DNA of 64,000 bases from Maribacter sp. GTDB lineage: Bacteria; Bacteroidota; Bacteroidia; Flavobacteriales; Flavobacteriaceae. Below, piece after piece: positions 47,101 to 56,154 of the stretch. How positions within the stretch are numbered: the first letter of the stretch is position 1; each line of letters begins with the position of its first letter. The translations under genes and the position numbers were made by a program. Below the pieces are notes generated by a model. That model was given only the letters and a program-made list of their open reading frames with translations, was not told the DNA's origin and made no database searches. The stretch is taken from NCBI GenBank assembly GCA_020629415.1, contig JAHDDL010000016.1, forward strand, positions 1-64,000, read 5' to 3'.

Positions 47101-48159
47101 ATGAGCATTTCAATTACAGGAACAGGAAGTTATATTCCTGATTTAAAAATTTCTAACAAAGATTTTAATAAGCATAATTTTTTAAATTTAGACGGCACTT
47201 CTTTCAAACATAATAATGAGGTTATAATTGAGAAATTTAAGGCCATTACAGGTATTGAGGAAAGGAGATATGCCCCCAAAGAACATACGACTTCTAATTT
47301 GGCTTTTTTTGCCGCAGAGAAGGCTATCAAAAATGCTAATGTAGATAAAGAAACTATAGACTATATTATTGTAGCCCATAATTTTGGAGACCTAAAAGAT
47401 GGCTATATACAAGGAGACACTTTACCAAGCCTGGCTACCAGGGTAAAACACCAATTACAGATAAAGAATCCTAAATGTGTTGCTTATGATTTAATTTTTG
47501 GCTGCCCAGGTTGGTTAGAAGGCATGATCCAGGCCAACGCGTTTATAAAAAGTGGCATAGCTAAAAAATGTTTGGTAATAGGCGCCGAAACCTTATCAAG
47601 AATCGTAGATGATTTTGACCGTGATTCTATGATCTATTCAGATGGCGCAGGCGCGGCAATTGTAGAAGAATCAAGTGACGGAGGCGAAATTATAGCACAC
47701 GAGTCTGCTACGTTTGCGAACGACGAAGCAAACTTTCTGTTTTTTGGTGAATCCTATAACAAAGAGGACGACAAAAAAGCGTATTACATAAAAATGTTCG
47801 GTAGAAAAATATATGAATTTGCCGTTACCAATGTACCGCCCGCTATGGCTTCATGCCTAGATAAAAGTGGCGTTAAAATTGATGAAGTAAAGAAAATATT
47901 TATTCACCAAGCAAATGAAAAGATGGATGAGGCGATAGTAAAACGCTTCTACAAAATATATGGTAAAGAAATGCCCAAAGGCGTTATGCCAATGAGTATA
48001 TCCAAGTTGGGCAACAGCTCTGTTGCAACCATACCTACATTATTTGACCTAGTGAAGGAAGGTAAATTGGAAAATCAGGAAGTTAAAAAGGGAGATGTTG
48101 TTATCTTTGCTAGTGTTGGCGCCGGAATGAACGTCAATGCAATGGTATACAGAATCTAA
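47101..48159 (+). CDS. FabH-like 3-oxoacyl-ACP synthase III family protein
   Basis: This is a 352-residue thiolase-fold enzyme. The catalytic triad is C135 in IFGCPGWLEGM, His in FIHQANEKMDEAIVKRF and Asn in SKLGNSSVATIPTL, so it is likely active. Sequence and context suggest a specialised ketosynthase rather than the housekeeping FabH. It may start or condense acyl chains for a lipid or pigment. Methyltransferase and glycosyltransferase genes follow at 2 and 15 bp, giving an operon. Its own promoter lies in the 109 bp after the gcvP terminator but was not clearly identified. Confidence 0.93.
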   Translation: MSISITGTGSYIPDLKISNKDFNKHNFLNLDGTSFKHNNEVIIEKFKAITGIEERRYAPKEHTTSNLAFFAAEKAIKNANVDKETIDYIIVAHNFGDLKDGYIQGDTLPSLATRVKHQLQIKNPKCVAYDLIFGCPGWLEGMIQANAFIKSGIAKKCLVIGAETLSRIVDDFDRDSMIYSDGAGAAIVEESSDGGEIIAHESATFANDEANFLFFGESYNKEDDKKAYYIKMFGRKIYEFAVTNVPPAMASCLDKSGVKIDEVKKIFIHQANEKMDEAIVKRFYKIYGKEMPKGVMPMSISKLGNSSVATIPTLFDLVKEGKLENQEVKKGDVVIFASVGAGMNVNAMVYRI

Positions 48160-48161
48160 AC

Positions 48162-48683
48162 ATGTACGAGAACACTTTTCCGAGCAAACGCTATAAGAAT
48201 ACATTACAATTTTTACGTAAACATATAAACACTAATGAGTCTATTTTAGATTTAGGAGTGGAAAATCCGTTTACAAAAATAATGCGGCAAGATGGTTACC
48301 AAGTAACCAATACCAACGGAGAAGATTTGGATTTTGATTTTAGTGCCGTAACAAATACGGACGCAGAAGTAATAACGGCATTTGAAATATTTGAACATCT
48401 ATTAGCTCCGCTTCACCTTTTATCCAACACAAAATCTAAAAAGCTTGTAGCAAGTATTCCATTGAAACTTTGGTTTTCGCCTGCTTACAGAAGCAAAACC
48501 GATAAGTGGGATAGGCACTATCATGAATTTGAAGATTGGCAATTTAATTGGCTTCTGGAGAAAGCTGGTTGGGAGATACAAGATTCAATGAAATGGACGA
48601 ATCCCGTAAAGCAAATTGGCTTTAGACCAATTTTAAGATTATTTACCCCTAGATATTATATTGTTTACGCGACCAGAAAATAA
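48162..48683 (+). CDS. Class I SAM-dependent methyltransferase-like protein
   Basis: This 173-residue protein is short for the family. ESILDLGVENPFTKIM is the degenerate SAM-binding motif I (usually DxGxGxG; here DLGVEN), and VITAFEIFEHLLAPLHLL is motif post-II. It ends in RYYIVYATRK. Activity is plausible but the glycine-poor motif I is a caution. It starts 2 bp after the ketosynthase and stops 15 bp before the glycosyltransferase, so it belongs to the same pathway. The substrate is not known. Confidence 0.82.
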   Translation: MYENTFPSKRYKNTLQFLRKHINTNESILDLGVENPFTKIMRQDGYQVTNTNGEDLDFDFSAVTNTDAEVITAFEIFEHLLAPLHLLSNTKSKKLVASIPLKLWFSPAYRSKTDKWDRHYHEFEDWQFNWLLEKAGWEIQDSMKWTNPVKQIGFRPILRLFTPRYYIVYATRK

Positions 48684-48698
48684 GAGACTATATTCAAA

Positions 48699-49553
48699 AT
48701 GGATTACTACATAGTTATTCCTATACACAACGAAGAGGCTTTTTTAAAAAGTACTTTAGACTCTATTTTACAACAGACATTAGCCCCTAAAAAAGTTGTT
48801 CTAGTTAATGATAATTCTACAGACGACACTGAAAACATCATAAACTACTACTGTACAACAAACAGTCTGTTTCAAAAGCTGAACACAACTTCGTCTACAC
48901 AACACATGCCGGGTAGCAAAGTCATTAATGCGTTTAATAAGGGATTAGAGTTATTAGATGAGCATTATGATGTTATCGTAAAACTAGATGCAGATGTTAT
49001 TTTACCTTCTAATTATTTTAAAGTAATATGTTCGCATTATCAACAAAATAAGAATTTAGGTATTTGTGGCGGATTCATTTATGAGCAAAATAATGCTGGA
49101 GAATGGATATTGAACCACCCAATGGATAAAGACCATGTACGAGGAGCCATTAAAGCCTATTCTAAAGCTTGTTTTAAAGCCATAGGAGGATTGAAGAACG
49201 CAATGGGATGGGATACTGTAGATGAGCTCTTAGCAAGGTTTCATGGCTTTTCTACATATACCGAAGAAAACCTTCATGTAAAGCATTTAAGACCTACTGG
49301 AAAAGGATATAACGCAAGAGCAAAAAAACTACAAGGAAAGGCAATGTATACTATGCGATATGGATTTGCAATTACATGTATAGCTTCCTTAAAAATGGCG
49401 ATGAAAAATAAATCCATAAAGTCTTTTTGGAACAATATGCTTGGTTATACACAGGCCGTATTGAACGGCAAAGCATATTTAGTTACTAAAGAAGAGGGTA
49501 AATTTATAAGAAACCTACGATGGACGAATATTAAGAGAAAAATAATAGCATAA
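48699..49553 (+). CDS. Family 2 glycosyltransferase
   Basis: This is a 284-residue GT-A fold enzyme. It shows YIVIPIHNEEAFLKSTLDSIL and VVLVNDNSTDDT (nucleotide-sugar pocket), the metal-binding LDADVILPSNYF, and the acceptor region MGWDTVDELLARFHGF. No membrane helices are clear, so it probably acts at the inner face of the membrane. It is the last gene of the ketosynthase-methyltransferase-glycosyltransferase operon and ends right at a strong terminator. The sugar and acceptor are unknown. Confidence 0.93.
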   Translation: MDYYIVIPIHNEEAFLKSTLDSILQQTLAPKKVVLVNDNSTDDTENIINYYCTTNSLFQKLNTTSSTQHMPGSKVINAFNKGLELLDEHYDVIVKLDADVILPSNYFKVICSHYQQNKNLGICGGFIYEQNNAGEWILNHPMDKDHVRGAIKAYSKACFKAIGGLKNAMGWDTVDELLARFHGFSTYTEENLHVKHLRPTGKGYNARAKKLQGKAMYTMRYGFAITCIASLKMAMKNKSIKSFWNNMLGYTQAVLNGKAYLVTKEEGKFIRNLRWTNIKRKIIA

Positions 49554-49584
49554 AAAAAAGCCATCTGATAGATGGCTTTTTTTT
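49552..49584. terminator. Bidirectional intrinsic terminator
   Basis: A 15-bp stem (49552-49566 with 49570-49584, core AGCCATCT) has eight A on one side and eight T on the other over a 3-base loop. It overlaps the end of the glycosyltransferase gene and serves the convergent ompH gene. Confidence 0.93.
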
Positions 49585-49601
49585 ATAATATGAGGCATCT
49601 A

Positions 49602-50111
49602 TTAGAAACCTAATTGTTTTTTAACATCTGCCAAAAGGTCTTTTCCTTTCGCAACGATCAAACCGCCACCAGCTTGCGCATCGATAACGTAATCAAATCC
49701 TTGTGCTGCTGCAACTTGTTCTATTGCCGCCTTAGCTTTTTCAGAAATTGGAGCGAACAACTCAGCTTGTTTCTTTTGAAATTCTTGTTGTGCTCTTTGC
49801 TGGGCCTCACCAATATTCTTCTCGTAACCTTGTAACTCTATCGATCTTTTTTCGTTTTCTTCCTTAGATTTCGTAGCAGCTTCATTTGAGTATTGTGTAT
49901 ACTTATTACGCAATTCCGTCATTGAACCTTCGATATCCGCATTGTACGTTTCTTGTAACTTTTTAAGCTCTGCTTCTGCAGCTTTCATCTCTGGCATTGC
50001 AGATAATAATTGAGTAACATCTATATGAGCTACTTTACTTTGGGCATTTACAAAACTTGTCGTTGCTACGAACAACAATAAGGCTACCACAATTTGTTTT
50101 ACTTGTTTCAT
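49602..50111 (-). CDS. OmpH/Skp family periplasmic chaperone
   Basis: This is a 169-residue protein. The signal peptide (VALLLFVATTSFVNAQ) is followed by the Skp start SKVAHIDVTQLLSAMPEMKAAEAEL, a long Lys/Glu-rich coiled coil (LQETYNADIEGSMTELRNKY) and a C-terminal beta tail (GFDYVIDAQAGGGLIVAKGKDL). By family knowledge it forms a jellyfish-like trimer that carries unfolded outer-membrane proteins. It is the last gene of the bamA-ompH unit, 52 bp after a second ompH, so the two may have different clients. Confidence 0.94.
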   Translation of the reverse strand: MKQVKQIVVALLLFVATTSFVNAQSKVAHIDVTQLLSAMPEMKAAEAELKKLQETYNADIEGSMTELRNKYTQYSNEAATKSKEENEKRSIELQGYEKNIGEAQQRAQQEFQKKQAELFAPISEKAKAAIEQVAAAQGFDYVIDAQAGGGLIVAKGKDLLADVKKQLGF

Positions 50112-50163
50112 GAGTGTAATTTTAATTCAATTTTAAGTGTTAATTTACGGTCTATAGACCTAT

Positions 50164-51018
50164 TTAAATAGTACCGTTATCATCTTTTTCGGTATCGCTA
50201 TTTTCTTCTTTTTTATTTTCGCTTCTGTCTTTTAACTTTTCCTGTCTCTTGGCTTCTCTTTCCTCCAATAACTTTTTTCTTCTTTCTTCGTAAGCCTTCT
50301 TTCTTTCCTCGCGCAACTTTAGTTGCTCCGCTTTGGCATCAGCTGCACTTTTCTCCCTTGTCTCAGCAGCTTGTGCCGCTTTATCCAAACGCTCTTGTAA
50401 AGCCTCACTTACCACTTCTTCTTCCTCTTCACCTTCAAAATCATCTAATCTACTACGATCATCCGACTTTTTGGTGGGTTTACTAATTTTTCTTGTTCTA
50501 GCAATACCTCTTAGCACCAAATCACTAATATCGTGTCTTTTTTCGGAATACAACATTACAACATCCGCAGATTTATCAAAAATAAAATCATACTTTTTAT
50601 TCGTGCCAATTTTCTGAACCTCATTGAACACTTGATCTTGTATAGGCTGTATCAACCTTCTTTTTTGCAACACTAAATCTCCTTGTGGTCCAAAACGATC
50701 TTGTTGGTATTCGATCATCTCACGTTCCAAAATTTGAATCTCCTCTTCGCGCTCCGCTATAAGTTCTGGAGTTAACAGTACTTTCTCTGCCATCAAATCT
50801 TTCTTCATCTGCTCTACCACACTTTGCTTCTGCTCCACTTCAATCTTCCAACGTTGTACTTTAGTTTCTAATTGCTGCGTAGCTTCTCTATACTCATCTA
50901 CATTCTGTAATATGTACTCCATATCTACATATGCCATTCTTACCCCTCTTTGGGCAAAACCCTGAACAGTCATGAAGATGACCGAAACTATAAATAGAAC
51001 TCTTGTTTTTGTACTCAT
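50164..51018 (-). CDS. OmpH/Skp family protein with extended acidic-basic C-terminus
   Basis: This is a 284-residue protein. The signal peptide ends GFAQ. The Skp region (VRMAYVDMEYILQNVDEY, then a coiled coil and KYDFIFDKSADVVMLY) is followed by an extra 110 residues of charged coiled coil (KPTKKSDDRSRLDDFEGEEEE...). That tail is not usual for Skp and may contact other envelope proteins. It starts 103 bp after bamA, with a TAATTTTG -7 element in the gap. Skp-like chaperoning of outer-membrane proteins is the probable role. Confidence 0.9.
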   Translation of the reverse strand: MSTKTRVLFIVSVIFMTVQGFAQRGVRMAYVDMEYILQNVDEYREATQQLETKVQRWKIEVEQKQSVVEQMKKDLMAEKVLLTPELIAEREEEIQILEREMIEYQQDRFGPQGDLVLQKRRLIQPIQDQVFNEVQKIGTNKKYDFIFDKSADVVMLYSEKRHDISDLVLRGIARTRKISKPTKKSDDRSRLDDFEGEEEEEVVSEALQERLDKAAQAAETREKSAADAKAEQLKLREERKKAYEERRKKLLEEREAKRQEKLKDRSENKKEENSDTEKDDNGTI

Positions 51019-51054
51019 TGTTAATGTCGTTTAATCCTATAGAAAATATCGTGC

Positions 51055-51062
51055 CAAAATTA
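51055..51062 (-). promoter_or_regulatory. Possible internal -7 element upstream of the first ompH gene
   Basis: On the minus strand the sequence is TAATTTTG (plus-strand CAAAATTA), 36 bp upstream of the ompH start. No clear TTG element is at the expected distance. Confidence 0.35.
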
Positions 51063-51121
51063 CTAAATCTATCATAATTAAAGGATTAGCATAAAGCACG
51101 AGTATAATAATTCAATGAAAA

Positions 51122-53719
51122 TTAAAACTGTTGACCAATAATGAAGTGAGTTTGCCATCCGCTAGGTCCTTGTCCTATAGACTGTGGTCTAAGATCCTCA
51201 TCGAACCCATAACCAAAATCAATACCCAACAAACCAAATGCCGGCATAAAGATTCGCAGCCCCACACCGGCCGATCGTTTTAATTCAAACGGATTAAAGT
51301 TCTGAAAATTGTTGAAAGAATTACCACCTTCTAAAAATGCAAGACCGTAGATAGATGCAGAAGGCTTTAATGTTAATGGATATCTTAGCTCTAAAGAGAA
51401 TTTATTATAAATTAATGCACCATCTACAGAACCATCATCGGAGTAAGGAGTAATAGCTTGGTTTTCATAACCTCTTAGCTGAACAACGTCCCTACCATCT
51501 AATGTGAAGTTACCTAAACCATCACCACCTACATAGAACCTTTCAAAAGGAACATCACCAACAGCACTATTATAGTTCCCTAAAAAGCCAAATTCGGCGT
51601 TACTACGTAATACTAGTTTATCAACAAGAGTAGTATACCAATCACCTTTGAACTTTACTTTATAATACTCTAACCATCTAAAACGTTCTTGATCAATTTC
51701 TTCAAGCTGTGACTGTTCCACACTAGTTCTATTGGCCGTTGCAATATCCTCAATTTCATTTGCCTGGTTTTGCAATGACCTATAATCCTTATCACTGAAC
51801 AATGACCATGGCGGAGTAAACTTAGCACTAATTTCAAAGTTAGATCCACCTCTTGGGAATATACGACCACCTTGTGTAGCATTCCTAGAAATACCAAAAG
51901 TATACGCCAATGAATTTGCCCTACCGTCACCAAAGTTAAAAAGACCTATATTATAATTTCTGAAATCATACAATTGGTAACTGAGGGAGTGAGAAATGGT
52001 AAAGAAATCATCTGGCCATTGTACACGTTTTGCCAGACCCGCAGTTATACCTGTAATAGAAAACTGTTGATCTTTTCTTACATCAATATCACCGCTATTA
52101 TCAAAAGAAGCTGCAAACTGTTGCGTTCTGGACATACTTAAATTAAAACGTACCGGCTTTTTACCTCCTAACCATGGCTCTGCAAAATTTAAGCTATAAA
52201 CCCGGTAAGTTTGACTGGCCTGCAAACGTAATGCAAAGGTTTGACCGTCTCCCATTGGCACGGGCTTATATTTTTCACCCTTAAACAAGTTCTGAATAGA
52301 GAAGTTACTAAATGACAACCCTAATGTACCAATGAAGCCACCGCCACCATAACCACCTTGCAACTCTATTTGACTAGAACCAGACTCAACTAAATTCCAT
52401 GCCAAATCCACAGTTCCTTCATTTGGGTTTGCGTTCAATACATCTGGAGTTATTTGTTCCGCATCAAAAAAGCCAAGTTGACCTAATTCACGAATGGTTC
52501 TGATAATATCGGCCTTGTTATACTTTTGACCAGGTCTAGTACGTAGCTCACGATAGATTACGTGATCATTCGTTTTATCGTTACCGGAAACGGTAACATG
52601 ATCCAAGAAAGTCTCTTTACCTTCTATAATCCTAATTTCAAAATCAATAGTGTCATTTGCAGCTGATATCTCAACAGGGTTAATGGTAGAAAACAAGTAT
52701 CCATTATTTTGATATAAACTGGTAACATCACTTGGATCAGGCTTAGAATTGTCCGCTATTCTTTCACGTAACAAAACACCGTTGTAGGTATCACCCTTTT
52801 TAATACCTAAGACTTGATTTAATTGACGATCGGTATACACCGTATTACCAACAAAATCAATATTACCAAAGTAATACTTATCTCCCTCTTCAACTTTTAT
52901 CTTTAAATCAATATTATTTTCATCGACCTTTATAATAGAGTCTGATAATACACGTGCATCACGGTATCCATTTTCAGCAAACTTATCTATTAACAGACCT
53001 AGGTCCTCCTCGTAATCCTCTTCAATATATTTTGACTTTTTCCAGAAACGACCTAATTTCTTCTTTTTAGTGTTCTTTAAGGCTTTACGTAACTTTTTGT
53101 CTGACAACTGTTCGTTACCTTCAAATATGATATCTCTAATTTTTACTTTATCACCTTTATTAACATTTACAACCATGTTACGGGTGTTAGTATCAAGCGT
53201 ATCTTTAGAAGTGGCAATAGTAACATCGGCATTTAGATAGCCTTGTTTTTTATACTTATTGGCAATATAATTTTTAGAATTTGAGATTAAACTTTCGGTA
53301 ATTTTCTTTCCTTTTTTAAGATCTGTATCCTTAATTAAACCTTCAACTTTCCCTTTTTTAACTCCGTAAAACTTAACATTGGATAAGGTTGGACGCTCAA
53401 TTATGTTCAATTCCAGAAAGACCGTGTTCTCTTCTATGTTGGTTATAAAGATATCTATCTCGCTAAAAAGCTCTAGACCCCATAATTTTTTAATGACTTC
53501 ACTAATCTGCTCCCCGGGTAATGTTATAGGCTGACCAACCCTTAGACCGGTATACGTTTTTACGGTTTGCTCATTATAACTTTGCAGTCCCGTAACATCT
53601 AAACCTCCTAAAATATAACTTTTACCATCCTCATAGGAAGGATCCTGTGCGGCGGCAATAAAAGTGATCAAAAATAAAAGGGTAGTTAAAAAGTGGTTCA
53701 ATGATATGAACCTGGCCAT
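51122..53719 (-). CDS. bamA: Outer-membrane protein assembly factor BamA
   Basis: The ATG at 53719, 4 bp after the uppS stop, gives 865 residues with signal peptide LLFLITFIAAAQ; the alternative Met at 53752 lies inside uppS. Five POTRA-like modules (about 30-440) include YNGVLLRERIADN and GQKYNKADIIRTIRELGQLGFFD. The beta-barrel has GGYGGGGFIGTLGLSFSNFS, FPRGGSNFEISAKFTPPWS and RGYENQAITPY, and ends in a Phe (IIGQQF), the usual outer-membrane signal. BamA folds other outer-membrane proteins. It follows uppS and porG and precedes two skp-like genes, the standard Bacteroidota cluster. Confidence 0.96.
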   Translation of the reverse strand: MARFISLNHFLTTLLFLITFIAAAQDPSYEDGKSYILGGLDVTGLQSYNEQTVKTYTGLRVGQPITLPGEQISEVIKKLWGLELFSEIDIFITNIEENTVFLELNIIERPTLSNVKFYGVKKGKVEGLIKDTDLKKGKKITESLISNSKNYIANKYKKQGYLNADVTIATSKDTLDTNTRNMVVNVNKGDKVKIRDIIFEGNEQLSDKKLRKALKNTKKKKLGRFWKKSKYIEEDYEEDLGLLIDKFAENGYRDARVLSDSIIKVDENNIDLKIKVEEGDKYYFGNIDFVGNTVYTDRQLNQVLGIKKGDTYNGVLLRERIADNSKPDPSDVTSLYQNNGYLFSTINPVEISAANDTIDFEIRIIEGKETFLDHVTVSGNDKTNDHVIYRELRTRPGQKYNKADIIRTIRELGQLGFFDAEQITPDVLNANPNEGTVDLAWNLVESGSSQIELQGGYGGGGFIGTLGLSFSNFSIQNLFKGEKYKPVPMGDGQTFALRLQASQTYRVYSLNFAEPWLGGKKPVRFNLSMSRTQQFAASFDNSGDIDVRKDQQFSITGITAGLAKRVQWPDDFFTISHSLSYQLYDFRNYNIGLFNFGDGRANSLAYTFGISRNATQGGRIFPRGGSNFEISAKFTPPWSLFSDKDYRSLQNQANEIEDIATANRTSVEQSQLEEIDQERFRWLEYYKVKFKGDWYTTLVDKLVLRSNAEFGFLGNYNSAVGDVPFERFYVGGDGLGNFTLDGRDVVQLRGYENQAITPYSDDGSVDGALIYNKFSLELRYPLTLKPSASIYGLAFLEGGNSFNNFQNFNPFELKRSAGVGLRIFMPAFGLLGIDFGYGFDEDLRPQSIGQGPSGWQTHFIIGQQF

Positions 53720-53723
53720 ATCT

Positions 53724-54464
53724 TTAAGTGAGTTGTTCGCTTGTTTTTCCAAATCTTCGTTCTCTGTTCTGGTAATTTTTTATGGCCTCAACTAAATGAT
53801 GCTCTCTAAAATCAGGCCAATATACATCAATAAAATATAACTCTGCATACGCTATTTGCCATAATAAAAAATTGCTGATCCGATGTTCTCCACTAGTACG
53901 GATTAGCAAGTCTACGTCTGGCAAATCATGCGTGTAAAGATGGTTATTTATAATTTCTTGGTCAATGTTTTCAACTGAAATTATATTATTTTTAACTTTG
54001 GTACTTATCTCTTTCACCATAGATTGCAACTCTTCACGAGCTCCATAGCTCAACGCCAAAGTCAACGTCATGCCTGTATTTTGTTTGGTTTGATCCATAA
54101 CCTCTACCAACTCTTTATAAGCTTTTGCGGGTAGTGCATCTATGTTGCCTATAGTATTTAGGCGCACATTATTTTTGTTAAAAGTTTTAAGTTCTTTCTT
54201 TAATGAAGACACCAATAAGCGCATAAGCGTCTGCACTTCTATCTTTGGCCTGTTCCAATTTTCTGTAGAAAAAGTATACAAGGTTAGATATTCAACTTTT
54301 AGCTGAACACATTGTTCCACAACAATTCTAACGGTTTTTACCCCATGTTCGTGACCAAAAACTCTTAGTTTACCACGTTCTTTTGCCCATCTACCATTAC
54401 CATCCATAATAATAGCAAGATGCTTAGGAACATTCAGTTTATCTATATCGCTTATATCACTCAT
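53724..54464 (-). CDS. uppS: Undecaprenyl diphosphate synthase (isoprenyl transferase)
   Basis: This is a 246-residue cis-prenyltransferase that builds the C55 lipid carrier for peptidoglycan and surface glycans. The catalytic motif is IIMDGNGRWAKERG, with Asp and Arg. Other blocks are LTLYTFSTENWNRP, DLLIRTSGEHRISNFLLWQIAYAELYFIDVYWPDF and NYQNRERRFG. Length fits the family. It lies 8 bp after the porG-like gene and 4 bp before bamA, so translation is probably coupled. Confidence 0.96.
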   Translation of the reverse strand: MSDISDIDKLNVPKHLAIIMDGNGRWAKERGKLRVFGHEHGVKTVRIVVEQCVQLKVEYLTLYTFSTENWNRPKIEVQTLMRLLVSSLKKELKTFNKNNVRLNTIGNIDALPAKAYKELVEVMDQTKQNTGMTLTLALSYGAREELQSMVKEISTKVKNNIISVENIDQEIINNHLYTHDLPDVDLLIRTSGEHRISNFLLWQIAYAELYFIDVYWPDFREHHLVEAIKNYQNRERRFGKTSEQLT

Positions 54465-54472
54465 CGTATAAT

Positions 54473-55159
54473 TTACTCAAAACAATCCATACAAGGTTTC
54501 CTTCCAAAAGTGTAGGTTAAAGTTAAACCAGAAAACACATACCAGTCATCACTAAATATATTACCAAATTGGAATTCTTCAAAGTTAGAACCTTCAGGGT
54601 TACTACCATCCAAGTTATCCGTAAAAGTGTACCTAGCACCAATTTCGCCCCCAAAAATAAGAAACTGATTGATACGATACTTAAAACCTACGGTCATTGG
54701 CACAGCAAAACTTCCTTCTTTTTGGTTTATATCCTGTAATACACCACCATTAAAATACTGATAATCATACCTAAAATAGGTAAGTCCAGTATATAAATAA
54801 GGTGTAAAAGCAGGTCCAAGTTTATGTAAATTATATTCTACGAAATTAAATTCCAAACCTACAGAACCCTCAAAGATCGAGTTATCCATTACATAACCTC
54901 TTTGCTGTCTTGCCGTGGAACTAGATTTAGTATCATCTGCGGTAAACTTACCATAGGTTAAACTACCACGCCATGCATATCTTTTACTGATATTCCATTT
55001 AAACAAGCCGCCAAAAGCAATATTAGAAGGCAGCAAATAATCTGTTCTACCAACATCACTAATTGTATTGGCACCACCTGCAAAAATACCCACCTCATAA
55101 GTCTGCGCATGCAAACCTGACAATGAAAAAAGTAATATTAATAACGTTATATAACGCAT
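54473..55159 (-). CDS. PorG-like type IX secretion outer-membrane protein (DUF6089)
   Basis: This is a 228-residue beta-barrel with signal peptide LLILLFSLSGLHAQ. It has the DUF6089 N-terminus YEVGIFAGGANTISDVG and many amphipathic strands, ending in TYTFGRKPCMDCFE. The gene order porG-uppS-bamA-skp-skp is the same as the Porphyromonas gingivalis PorG locus, which supports the call. PorG is a core component linked to PorK/PorN rings. The final CxxC may matter for folding. It begins 112 bp after nadK, so a promoter could lie there. Confidence 0.85.
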   Translation of the reverse strand: MRYITLLILLFSLSGLHAQTYEVGIFAGGANTISDVGRTDYLLPSNIAFGGLFKWNISKRYAWRGSLTYGKFTADDTKSSSTARQQRGYVMDNSIFEGSVGLEFNFVEYNLHKLGPAFTPYLYTGLTYFRYDYQYFNGGVLQDINQKEGSFAVPMTVGFKYRINQFLIFGGEIGARYTFTDNLDGSNPEGSNFEEFQFGNIFSDDWYVFSGLTLTYTFGRKPCMDCFE

Positions 55160-55271
55160 AAAATAAATTTTACGATTATTGCAGATTTAATAATTAATAC
55201 TGAAAATGCAATAAGTTTAAGTTCTCAAAAGATAAACAGCGATTAAGGACAATTATTGTTTAAATGTTTGG

Positions 55272-56153
55272 TCAATTTCGCCTATCCTCGCCCCATAGAA
55301 GCTTATTCCTTAAGGTCTTTAAAAAACTTTCTGAAGTATATTCTATCATTTTTATTGTGTAAGGAGCTTTACTAATAGTAATCTCCTCCCCATTTTCCAA
55401 TGAAGCTATTCTTGAATCTAAAGAAACCAAGTGGTTCTCTTCCCTACCGGACACTTTTAAACGTATTACGGTATCATCTGAAATGACCAAAGGCCGCGCA
55501 TTTAAATTATGTGGAGCAATTGGTGTCAACACCAAAGATTTAGCTGTAGGCACTATTACAGGACCACCACAACTTAAAGAATACCCAGTAGATCCCGTTG
55601 GGGTAGAAATAATTAAACCGTCTGCCCAATAAGATGTCAAATACTCATTATTTAAATAGGTCTCGACCGTTATCATAGAAGTAGTTTCTTTTCTACTTAC
55701 GGTAATTTCGTTCAATGCAAAATTTAAGTCACCAAACTCGGCATCCAATTTTTCAGTATTCAACTGAACCAAACTACGTTCTACTACCGTATATGCGCCT
55801 TGCTTGAATTCTTGAACAACTTTTCTAACATCTTCTTTTTTAAAGGTAGAAAGGAAACCTAGCCTCCCTGTATTGACACCTACAATAGGAATACCAAGGT
55901 CTTTTACAAAAGTAGTAGCTCTTAATATAGTACCGTCACCTCCAAAACTAACGAACATGTCAAAAGAAGCATTTAAACCTTCTGTAATTGTAAATACTGG
56001 AAAGTCTTGCGCATTACCCTTGGATTTATACAAATCATAGAATTCCTTTTCTATATGAACATCTGCAGAAACCGTTTGTAACTCATCTAAAAGCTCTACG
56101 AGATATTCAATGGCATTATCTTGATAAGTTTGACCGTAAACTGCTACTTTCAT
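55272..56153 (-). CDS. nadK: NAD kinase
   Basis: The ATG at 56153, one base after the CBS gene stop, gives 293 residues; the Met at 56162 overlaps the CBS gene and adds MYN. Motifs: FVSFGGDGTILRATTFV (GGDGT), VNTGRLGFLST and WADGLIISTPTGSTGYSLSCGGP, typical of the NADP-producing kinase. The enzyme phosphorylates NAD in the cytoplasm. It lies between the CBS gene and the envelope cluster, but a metabolic link to them is not obvious. Confidence 0.96.
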   Translation of the reverse strand: MKVAVYGQTYQDNAIEYLVELLDELQTVSADVHIEKEFYDLYKSKGNAQDFPVFTITEGLNASFDMFVSFGGDGTILRATTFVKDLGIPIVGVNTGRLGFLSTFKKEDVRKVVQEFKQGAYTVVERSLVQLNTEKLDAEFGDLNFALNEITVSRKETTSMITVETYLNNEYLTSYWADGLIISTPTGSTGYSLSCGGPVIVPTAKSLVLTPIAPHNLNARPLVISDDTVIRLKVSGREENHLVSLDSRIASLENGEEITISKAPYTIKMIEYTSESFLKTLRNKLLWGEDRRN

Positions 56154-56154
56154 A

